A DNA stretch of 64,000 nucleotides from Actinomycetospora termitidis (GTDB lineage: Bacteria; Actinomycetota; Actinomycetes; Mycobacteriales; Pseudonocardiaceae): positions 558,001 through 622,000 of the forward strand of contig NZ_JASVWF010000003.1 of assembly GCF_030286555.1 (NCBI RefSeq), in the 5' to 3' direction. Shown one piece after another: positions 16,249-22,907 of the stretch. Both the position numbers and the translations under genes were made by a program. The stretch's first letter is position 1. Each line of letters starts with the position of its first letter. The notes beneath the pieces were generated by a model. It worked only from the letters and a program-made list of their open reading frames with translations, had not been told where the DNA came from and did not search any database.

Positions 16249-17758
16249 CGGGTCCCTTCCCGGAGAGGTCCGGCAGCAGTGGCGCGACGGTGCGGTGTCG
16301 CCACGCGCCCCACCACAGTCCGGCGCCGTAGGCCAGGTCGTCCGCGCGGTGCGCGGCGACGTGCAGGACGGCGTCCACCGGTCCGGCGCCGGTGTCGCGG
16401 AACCGGACCCAGTCGGCCAGGCCCTCGGCGACGGCCGCGACCGCGACCGCCCGGCGCACCCGTCTGCTCACCAGCGCACCGAGCGCCGCCGCCGGCCACC
16501 AGTGCCGCGTCAGTGCGCCCGCCGCCTGCCACAGGGCGCCCCCGAGGCCCCACGGCGCCAGCACGAGGGCCAGGGGCACGGGTCCCCCGACGGTGTCAGC
16601 ACTGCGGCCATGCTGACGCCGGACGTCAGATTCGTGGGGGGTATGACCACGGCGGAGCACGATCCACGGCTCTCCCGGCTTGCGGAGGCCCCGGGCCAGG
16701 CGGGCGGTCGCGACGAGCGTGACCACGCCCGCCGCGGCCGTCGACCACCGACGTTGGACCCCCAGCAGCGTCACGGCCGCCGCGGTCCATGGAGCCAGAG
16801 CGACCGGCGGGACGCGCCGCGGGTGCTGCCGGGCCAGCGGCGCCGCCCCGGTGCCGTAGAAGGCCTTGCGGGCGAGCCAGGCGCGGACGGCGGCGCGGTG
16901 CTCGTGGGCGACCCGCGCGGCCGGTTCGTAGCGCAGCCGCCACCCGGCCGCGGCGATCCGCCACACCAGGTCGACGTCCTCGGCGACCGGCATGTCCTCG
17001 CGGAACCCGTCGCCGAACGCCTCCCGCCGCACCACGAGCGCCGCACTGGGCACGTAGGCCACCCGCGAGCGCGCGGTCACGGGGGCCGGGCGCGCCCCGA
17101 GGTCCAGGGACGACCGCCGCCGCTCGTAGCGGGTCACCGGGTTCTCCGGCCCGCCGTCCGCCCAGGCGACGATCCGCGGGGCGACCGCGCCGACGGCCGG
17201 GTCGCCGAGGTGCGCGAGCAGGGTGTGCAGCCACCTCGGCTCCGGGACGACGTCGGAGTCGAGGAACGCGATCACGGGGGTCGTCGAGGCCCGGGCGCCG
17301 GTGTTGCGGCCCGCCGACGGGCCGCGCGACGACGGGTGCCGCACCACCCGTCCCCCGTGCCGCCCGGCGACCTCCTCGGTCCGCCCCGGATCGTCCGAGC
17401 CGTCGTCGACGACCACGATGCCGCCCAGTCCCGGCGCGGTCGCGACGACGGCGGCGAGCAGGCGCTCCAGCTCGCCGGGACGGTCGCGCACCGGCACGAC
17501 GACCGTCACCTCGTCCGGCCCCGGACCGTCGCCGCCCACCGGGTGCGCGACCCCGGCGTCCGAGAGCAGCCGGGCGAGCGCCGCCGTCGTCGGGGTCCCG
17601 ACGACGAGCTCCGGCGCGGCCAGGAGCCCGCGGGCGGCCGCGGACAGGCGCAGCACCCGCGGTGGCGACCCGCCGATCCAGGTGGCGCCGCCGTCGACGC
17701 GCCACGTGCGGGGATCGGGGCGGACGGTCCAGCCGTCCGGCAGGCGCGGGGTGCTCAT
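16241..17758 (-). CDS. mftF: Mycofactocin glycosyltransferase MftF
   Basis: A 505-residue family 2 glycosyltransferase that adds an oligoglucose chain to mycofactocin. The N-terminal region (LRLSAAARGLLAAPE), the GT2 core VTVVVPVRDRPGELERLL, VVVDDGSDD, FLDSDVVPEPRWL and EDVDLVWRIAAAGWRL, and hydrophobic C-terminal segments match MftF. Around residues 374-388 a 40-base repeat (16595-16634) is read as coding sequence and looks like an inserted block. It is followed by the MOSC gene and lies 1.8 kb from mftE, not directly in the mftABC unit. Confidence 0.88.
   Translation of the reverse strand: MSTPRLPDGWTVRPDPRTWRVDGGATWIGGSPPRVLRLSAAARGLLAAPELVVGTPTTAALARLLSDAGVAHPVGGDGPGPDEVTVVVPVRDRPGELERLLAAVVATAPGLGGIVVVDDGSDDPGRTEEVAGRHGGRVVRHPSSRGPSAGRNTGARASTTPVIAFLDSDVVPEPRWLHTLLAHLGDPAVGAVAPRIVAWADGGPENPVTRYERRRSSLDLGARPAPVTARSRVAYVPSAALVVRREAFGDGFREDMPVAEDVDLVWRIAAAGWRLRYEPAARVAHEHRAAVRAWLARKAFYGTGAAPLARQHPRRVPPVALAPWTAAAVTLLGVQRRWSTAAAGVVTLVATARLARGLRKPGEPWIVLRRGHTPHESDVRRQHGRSADTVGGPVPLALVLAPWGLGGALWQAAGALTRHWWPAAALGALVSRRVRRAVAVAAVAEGLADWVRFRDTGAGPVDAVLHVAAHRADDLAYGAGLWWGAWRHRTVAPLLPDLSGKGPDG
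16595..16634 (+). repeat. 40-bp repeat, copy A, inside mftF
   Basis: This stretch matches 23618-23657 at 34 of 40 positions by eye. It contains the inverted repeat GTCAGCA / TGCTGAC and a second one, CTGACG / CGTCAG. It is read in different frames in the two host genes, so the similarity is at DNA level and not shared protein ancestry. Confidence 0.7.
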
Positions 17759-17867
17759 GGCGGAGCGCGAGTCTAGGCGGGCCGGCGGCCGGGACCCCGG
17801 TGTCCGCCGTCACCGACCCGGCGTCTCCGAATCCGGCACGGGGGACGTTCCCCACTAGGGTGGGCGC

Positions 17868-18458
17868 ATGGCCGACGAGCCGGACCACCGGGACATGCGG
17901 GCGGGCGACCGCGACCGCGAGGCCGTCGCCCAGCTCCTGCACGAGGCCCACGGCGAGGGCCGGCTGGACCTCGCCGAGGTCGACGAACGGCTCGCGACCG
18001 TCTACGCGTCGCGCACCTACGGCGAGCTGGAGACCGTGGTCGGCGACCTCCCGGGCGTCCACCTGCCGTGGACGGCCACCATGGCCGCACCCGTCCCCAC
18101 GGCGCAGATCCCGGTGCTGACCCTGACCGCGAACATGGCCTCGGAGAAGCGGGTCGGGGTGTGGGAGGTGCCGCCGCACATCGTCGCGGTCCCGTCGGCC
18201 TCGGACGTGAAACTGGACTTCCGCGAGGCCGTCTGCCGCCACGACCGGGTGCACATCGAGGTCCACGGCAGCATGGGTTCGCTGGTGCTCATCGTTCCCG
18301 ACGACTGGTCGGTCGACACCGACGGCGTCTCCTCCGGCTGGGGCAGCGTGAAGAACCGGCACCGCGGGCCGGCGGGCCCGGGCAAGCCGACGATCGTCGT
18401 GACCGGGAAGGCGGGCATGGGCACCGTCAAGACCCGCGGCCCGTACTTCTACGAGTAG
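17868..18458 (+). CDS. DUF1707 domain-containing protein
   Basis: A 196-residue protein of unknown function. The N-terminal DUF1707 domain is clear: RAGDRDREAVAQLLHEAH, then GRLDLAEVDERLATVYASRT and GELETVVGDLP, which resembles SHOCT-like oligomerisation modules. The C-terminal half (LTANMASEKRVGVWEVPPHI, LVLIVPDDWSVDTDG) is a beta-rich cell-wall-active-antibiotic-response-like domain. No transmembrane segment is visible. Divergent from mftF across 109 bases and overlapping the convergent TetR gene by ten bases. Confidence 0.85.
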   Translation: MADEPDHRDMRAGDRDREAVAQLLHEAHGEGRLDLAEVDERLATVYASRTYGELETVVGDLPGVHLPWTATMAAPVPTAQIPVLTLTANMASEKRVGVWEVPPHIVAVPSASDVKLDFREAVCRHDRVHIEVHGSMGSLVLIVPDDWSVDTDGVSSGWGSVKNRHRGPAGPGKPTIVVTGKAGMGTVKTRGPYFYE

Positions 18459-19102
18459 AGCGCACCGACCACCGTCAGGCGCAGCTGTTCGCGGAGCTCG
18501 CCGTCGCGGGCCGTCGGGTCGACCACGTGCGCGGTGCACACCCGGCGCAGCGCGCGCTCCAGGTCGGCCGCGCGGTCGTCGGGGAGGTCCGGGCGCATCC
18601 GCCGCACCGAGCGGACCATCCCGACGAGCTCCGTCGTCATCGCGTCCTCCAGCGCGCCGTGCAGGACGTCGATCCCGAGCTGCCCGGCCGCATCCACCGA
18701 GGGCCGGACCCACCGGTCGACCGCCTCCGAGAACCCGTCCAGGGCGCGCGAGACGAGCTCGACCGGCTCCACGTGGCCCCACCGCGCCTGGAAGTCCGCA
18801 CAGGCCCGCCCGAGGTTCTCCGGGGCCAGGCCGTAGAGCAGCAGGGAGCGCTTCGAGTCGAAGCGGTGGTACAGCCCGCCGACCGACAGGCCGGCGGCGC
18901 GGGCCGCGCGCGCCATCGTCAGCCGCCGCGCCCCGCCGTCGGGAATCAGCGGGACGACCGCGGAGAAGATCTCCCGCCGCCGCAGCACGACGTCGTCCGC
19001 CGGGCGCCCGCGGGCTTTCCCGAACGACGGCGCCCCTTCCTCTCCGGAAGTCGCCGTGGGCTCGCTCGCGAGCAGCGGGACGACCGACGCTGGGCGGGAC
19101 AC
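18449..19102 (-). CDS. TetR-family transcriptional regulator
   Basis: A probable 217-residue regulator. The DNA-binding core reads MARAARAAGLSVGGLYHRFD with SKRSLLLYGL after it; the N-terminal tail before the HTH is longer than usual and low in complexity. I chose the GTG at 19102, leaving 29 bases to the divergent SnoaL-like gene, but a start further inside is possible. The C-terminal half is a generic ligand-binding domain. Target unknown; the divergent neighbour is the natural candidate. Confidence 0.72.
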   Translation of the reverse strand: MSRPASVVPLLASEPTATSGEEGAPSFGKARGRPADDVVLRRREIFSAVVPLIPDGGARRLTMARAARAAGLSVGGLYHRFDSKRSLLLYGLAPENLGRACADFQARWGHVEPVELVSRALDGFSEAVDRWVRPSVDAAGQLGIDVLHGALEDAMTTELVGMVRSVRRMRPDLPDDRAADLERALRRVCTAHVVDPTARDGELREQLRLTVVGALYS

Positions 19103-19131
19103 GCGACGAGCGTTCAGGACGGAGGGGACGG

Positions 19132-19521
19132 ATGTCCAGCAGGGACGACGTGGAGGTCGCCCGGGAGCTCTACGCGGGCTTCGCGGCGCGGGACATGGCC
19201 GCGGTGGGGGCGCTGCTGCACCCCGAGGTGCGGGTGGAGCAGGCGGGCGGGCTGCCGTGGTCGGGCACGTACACGGGCCCGACCGGGGTGCAGGCCTTCC
19301 TCGGCGCGCTGCTCGCGCACGTCGACTCGCGGGTCGAGATCGGCGAGCTGTTCGCGGTGGGCGACGCGGTCGTGCAGGTCGGCCGGACCCGCGGCACGGC
19401 ACGGGCGACCGGGCGGTCGTTCGACGCCGCCGAGGTGCACGTGCTGCGCGTGCGCGGCGGGTCGATCGCGTCCTTCGAGGCGTTCGTCGACGAGGCGGAG
19501 TTCGCACGGGCCCTCAGCTGA
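19132..19521 (+). CDS. SnoaL-like (NTF2-fold) protein
   Basis: A 129-residue cone-shaped alpha+beta barrel protein. VARELYAGFAARDMAAVGAL, then LHPEVRVEQAGGLPWSGTY and VHVLRVRGGSIASFEAFVD are typical of the nuclear transport factor 2/SnoaL group. These are small hydrolase, isomerase or binding proteins; nothing identifies a ligand. It overlaps the convergent mftE stop by eight bases and is divergent from a TetR gene. Confidence 0.8.
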   Translation: MSSRDDVEVARELYAGFAARDMAAVGALLHPEVRVEQAGGLPWSGTYTGPTGVQAFLGALLAHVDSRVEIGELFAVGDAVVQVGRTRGTARATGRSFDAAEVHVLRVRGGSIASFEAFVDEAEFARALS

Positions 19522-20188
19522 GGCGGCCGTGCTCGGAGACCCGCCAGTCGGCGATCGCGTCGCGCAGGGCGGCCGCCAGCACCGCGACCGTCTCGGCGCC
19601 CTCGGCGGCACTCGCGCCGGTCGGGTCGCCGAGCACCCCGTTCGGGCTGACGTCCCGGACCGACCCGGCACGCATCGCGGGCATCAGCTCGGCCAGCGGC
19701 GCGGTGTTGCCGGGTGCGGCGAGGTCGGCGCGCACGTGGTCGGGAGCGAGCGCCAGCATCAGCGACGTCTCGTAGCGCCCGGCGTGCGCGTCGGCTCCCG
19801 GGACGCCGCACGAGTGCCAGGCGACGTCGCGGCCCTCGTACCGCAGCAGCGTCGTCGCCGTGGCCAGCGCCGGGACGTTGCCGCCGTGCCCGTTGACGAA
19901 ACACAGCCGCCGGGCCCACCGGCACGCGGAGCGGCCGGTCTCGACGAGGACCGCAGCCAGCGTCTCGGTGCCGATCGAGATCGTGCCGTCGAAGCCCTCG
20001 TGCTCCCCGGAGGCCCCGAAGGCGATCGGCGCGGTGACCGGCAGCCCGAGCCGCGCGGCCACCGTCGTCGCGACCGTCGTGTCGGTGCCGAGCGGCAGGT
20101 GCGGTCCGTGCTGCTCGGTTGCCCCGACGGGGACGAGCAGCAGGTCCGTCCCGGCGCACTCGGCGGACCGGGCGTTGCTGATCTCCAC
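19514..20188 (-). CDS. mftE: Mycofactocin peptidase MftE (creatininase family)
   Basis: A 224-residue metallopeptidase that cleaves the modified MftA C-terminus to release the Val-Tyr-derived dipeptide. LLLVPVGATEQHGPHLPLGT, ASGEHEGFDGTISIGTETL and CFVNGHGGN supply the metal ligands of the creatininase fold. The GTG at 20188 was chosen because it gives the usual length and starts just after the preceding stop; the frame is open to 20269. Its distance from mftABC (7 kb) and its partner gene, an ArsR-SRPBCC fusion, are not typical. Confidence 0.88.
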   Translation of the reverse strand: MEISNARSAECAGTDLLLVPVGATEQHGPHLPLGTDTTVATTVAARLGLPVTAPIAFGASGEHEGFDGTISIGTETLAAVLVETGRSACRWARRLCFVNGHGGNVPALATATTLLRYEGRDVAWHSCGVPGADAHAGRYETSLMLALAPDHVRADLAAPGNTAPLAELMPAMRAGSVRDVSPNGVLGDPTGASAAEGAETVAVLAAALRDAIADWRVSEHGRLS

Positions 20189-20201
20189 GCGCCCCAGGGT
20201 G

Positions 20202-21011
20202 TCAGGCCACGACGATGTCGCCGGTCTCGAGGAGCGACTTGAGGTTCGACAGGATGCCCGGCCACCCACCGGACACGCCGCGGAGCATCTCGCTGCCCGC
20301 GACGAACCCGTCGTGGACGACCGTGAGCTTCACGGCGTCGTCTCCGGCCGGCTCGATGTCGAAGGACACCCGGCTGACCGGTTCCTGCCGCATCCGGGCG
20401 AGGTCGTCGTCGGACCAGTCGAAGAACTCCTGCATCTCGGGCTGGTAGTTGTGCCAGGTGTAGGCCAGCCGCCGGGGCGGGTCGGCCTCGAGCACGTGCT
20501 GGTCCCAGTCGTGGGCGGGTTCGCCGGTCATCGACCAGCGCACCGGCGACCCCACCGCCCAGTCGGACTCCGGCCCGCCCCCGCCGTAGTAGCGACGGAC
20601 GAACTCGGGGTTCGTCAGCGCCTCCCACAGGCGCTCCGGGGTGGTGCGGATGTAGGTCACGTAGACGAACTCGGTCGTCGTGTCGGTCGTCATCTGCGGT
20701 TCCTCCAGGGCTCGCTTGAGGTCGGTCAGCGCATCGACGCGCCCTCGGTCGAAGGTGCGGATCCACCGGTCGGCGAGGTCGCCGAGCGGGGCCGGGTTGA
20801 GGTGGTGGTGCTTCTCGCGGCCGACGCGGCGCACGACCACCAGCCCGGCCTCCTCCAGCACCGCGACGTGCTTGGCCACGGCCTGACGGGTCATGGCGAG
20901 TCCCGCCACCAGGTCGGAGAGCGTCCGTCCGTCGCGGGCGTTCAGGGCGTCGAGCACGTGACGGCGGCTCGGGTCGGCCAGGGCCCGGAACACCGCGTCG
21001 TCGTCACGCAT
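20202..21011 (-). CDS. ArsR-family HTH fused to SRPBCC/AHSA1 domain
   Basis: A 269-residue two-domain protein. Residues 1-100 form a winged helix (VFRALADPSRRHVLDALNAR, GLAMTRQAVAKHVAVLEEAG); residues 115-265 form an AHSA1-type SRPBCC ligand pocket (VYVTYIRTTPERLWEALTNP, SVRWSMTGEP-like strand, GGWPGILSNLKSLLETG). Such fusions usually sense a hydrophobic ligand and regulate their own operon. Two palindromes directly upstream of the start support autoregulation. An alternative is two separate products, but the frame is continuous. Confidence 0.85.
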   Translation of the reverse strand: MRDDDAVFRALADPSRRHVLDALNARDGRTLSDLVAGLAMTRQAVAKHVAVLEEAGLVVVRRVGREKHHHLNPAPLGDLADRWIRTFDRGRVDALTDLKRALEEPQMTTDTTTEFVYVTYIRTTPERLWEALTNPEFVRRYYGGGGPESDWAVGSPVRWSMTGEPAHDWDQHVLEADPPRRLAYTWHNYQPEMQEFFDWSDDDLARMRQEPVSRVSFDIEPAGDDAVKLTVVHDGFVAGSEMLRGVSGGWPGILSNLKSLLETGDIVVA

Positions 21012-21014
21012 GAC

Positions 21015-21034
21015 AGGGAACCTATCGGTTCCCT
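21015..21034. promoter_or_regulatory. Palindromic operator 1 of the ArsR-SRPBCC gene
   Basis: Arms AGGGAACC and GGTTCCCT around TATC form a perfect 8-8 palindrome three bases upstream of the ATG at 21011. This position would block initiation. Binding by the encoded ArsR domain is inferred. Confidence 0.65.
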
Positions 21035-21042
21035 GTTTTGAT

Positions 21043-21062
21043 AGGCAACCCCTCGGTTACCT
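21043..21062. promoter_or_regulatory. Palindromic operator 2 of the ArsR-SRPBCC gene
   Basis: A weaker copy of the operator at 21015: AGGCAACC-CCTC-GGTTACCT, with the same 8-4-8 layout and 28 bases between the two copies' starts. It overlaps the stop of the preceding OYE-type gene (21057). Confidence 0.6.
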
Positions 21063-22907
21063 GATGGCGCGCGCGGCGTCGGTCCCCTCCCGGATCGCGG
21101 CCGCGGCGTCGCGGGGGGCGAGGACGTCGCCGACCCGGGTCCCGGCCAGGTCGATCTCCGCCGGCACGCGCGGGCCGGCGTGGACGACCGCGTCGGCGTC
21201 GAGGGGCTCGAGGGTGTCCGTGGGGTGGTGGAGGATGCCGTCGCCGAGCAGCACGCGGTCGGTGAGCAGCTCGATCCCGAGCGCCGCGGCCCGGCGTCGC
21301 CACCGCTCGCGTTCGAGCAACGGCCCGAGGCCCTCCGCGGCGACCATCCCGCTCGTCACCAGCCGCACCCGCGCCCCGCGCTGCGCGAGCAGTTCCGCGA
21401 CGGACGGCGCGGCGGGGCCGCCCAGGTCGTCGACGACGAGCACCCGTCCCGACGGCGAGGCGGTGCCGGTGAGCACCTCGGAGACGTCGATCGTTCCCGA
21501 CGGCGGGTCCGGGCGGGCTCCGGTGGCGACGATGATGTGCTCCGCACGTGAGCAGTTGTGGTCGCTATGGCGACAACAAGTGCTCACGTGGCGCAGCCAC
21601 ATCCGCACCCCGGCGTCGCGGCACCGGTGGGCCAGGTCGGCGACCGCGAACGCGAGTTCCCGGCGTTCCGGAGCCGCCGAGGCCACGGCGAGCTGCCCGC
21701 CCAGGCGGTCGGAGCGCTCGACCAGGTGCACGTCGTGGCCGCGTTCCGCCGCCTCGGCCGCGGCGGCGAGACCGGCTGGCCCGCCGCCGACCACGAGCAC
21801 CCGCCGCCGGGTCCCGGGAGGTGGGACCGGCACGGACTCGCGGCCCGCATCCGGGTTCACGACGCACCCGAGCCGCCGGTTCAGCCCGACCGCGGCGATG
21901 CACTCCTGATTGCACCCGATGCAGCGCCGGACACGGCGCCCCGTGAGGACCCGGGAGGCGAACGCCGGGTCCGCGATCTGCCCGCGGACCACCCCGACGA
22001 GGTCGCACGCTCCGCTCGTCAACGCCCGTTCGGCCTGCTCGGAGGTGGTGTAGCGCCCGACCCCGATCACCGGCACGCCGGTGCCCGCCAGCGCTGCGCG
22101 GACGGCCGACGGCACCGGCTCGGCGTACCCCGCGGGCACGCCCATGGGCGGTTCGATCAGCGGCAGCGTCGCGGTGGCGACCCCGACCGCGGTGTTCACG
22201 ACGTCCACCAGGTCCGCCACCCGACGCGCGACCCGTGCGGCGTCGGCCGCGGTCAACCCGCCGTCGAGACCCTCGTCGCCCTGCAGCCGCACGCCGAGGA
22301 TGCGGTCGCCGATCTCCGCGCGGACCGCCGTCAGCACCTCACGCAGGACGAGCACGCCGTCGGCGTGGGCGTCGTCGCGCCGGTTCGTGAGCGGCGAGAG
22401 GAATTGCCTCAGGAGGGAGGCCTGCGAGGCCTGGATCTCCACCCCGTCGAACCCGCCGGCGATGCAGTGCCGCGCGACGGTCGCGAAGCCCTCGACGACG
22501 CGCGCGATCCCGGCGGCGTCCAGGGCCACCGGGACCTCGCGGAACATCGGGTCGGGGATCGCGCTCGGGGCCTCCACGACGGTCCGTGAGTACAGCGACG
22601 ACGACTGCGCGCCGTTGTGCCCCACCTGCGCCAGCACCACCGCGCCGTGCGCTTGCACCGCGTCGGTGATCGCGCGGTAGCCGGGGACGACGGCGGGGTC
22701 GGTGCCGAGGACGGCCTTCTCGTAGGGCCGGTCGAGGGCCTGCTCCTCGACGATGACCAGCCCGGCCCCCCCGGCCGCCCGGGCCGCGTAGTACGCCGCG
22801 TGCTGCGCGCTCGGACGGTTGGCGACGGCGGCATTGGTGAGGTGCGCGGGGAAGACGATCCGGTTCCGGACGATCTGGTTCCCGATCCGGATCGGCTCAC
22901 CCAGCAC
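21057..22907 (-). CDS. Mycofactocin-associated FadH/OYE-family oxidoreductase 2
   Basis: A 616-residue protein of the 2,4-dienoyl-CoA reductase/old yellow enzyme group: an N-terminal FMN barrel (VFPAHLTNAAVANRP, GFDGVEIQASQASLLRQFLS), a [4Fe-4S] motif with all four cysteines (CIGCNQECIAAV then GCVVNP), and an FAD/NAD(P) domain (VLVVGGGPAGLAAAAEAAER). Around residues 440-455 the sequence HVSTCCRHSDHNCSRAEH interrupts a region where relatives run straight into IIVATGARP; it is encoded by a palindromic repeat. Start: GTG at 22907 with a GAGGAG site, overlapping the stop of the related gene upstream. Function in mycofactocin biology is unproven. Confidence 0.85.
   Translation of the reverse strand: MLGEPIRIGNQIVRNRIVFPAHLTNAAVANRPSAQHAAYYAARAAGGAGLVIVEEQALDRPYEKAVLGTDPAVVPGYRAITDAVQAHGAVVLAQVGHNGAQSSSLYSRTVVEAPSAIPDPMFREVPVALDAAGIARVVEGFATVARHCIAGGFDGVEIQASQASLLRQFLSPLTNRRDDAHADGVLVLREVLTAVRAEIGDRILGVRLQGDEGLDGGLTAADAARVARRVADLVDVVNTAVGVATATLPLIEPPMGVPAGYAEPVPSAVRAALAGTGVPVIGVGRYTTSEQAERALTSGACDLVGVVRGQIADPAFASRVLTGRRVRRCIGCNQECIAAVGLNRRLGCVVNPDAGRESVPVPPPGTRRRVLVVGGGPAGLAAAAEAAERGHDVHLVERSDRLGGQLAVASAAPERRELAFAVADLAHRCRDAGVRMWLRHVSTCCRHSDHNCSRAEHIIVATGARPDPPSGTIDVSEVLTGTASPSGRVLVVDDLGGPAAPSVAELLAQRGARVRLVTSGMVAAEGLGPLLERERWRRRAAALGIELLTDRVLLGDGILHHPTDTLEPLDADAVVHAGPRVPAEIDLAGTRVGDVLAPRDAAAAIREGTDAARAIR
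21545..21590. repeat. 46-bp palindromic element, in-frame copy inside OYE-type gene
   Basis: Arms begin CACGTGAGCA and end TGCTCACGTG; left and right arms differ at three positions. The right arm shares TGGCGACAACAAGTGCTCAC exactly with the intergenic copy at 34828. The element is read through as coding sequence with cysteine- and histidine-rich output, so it behaves like an inserted palindromic repeat that keeps the frame open. Confidence 0.85.
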
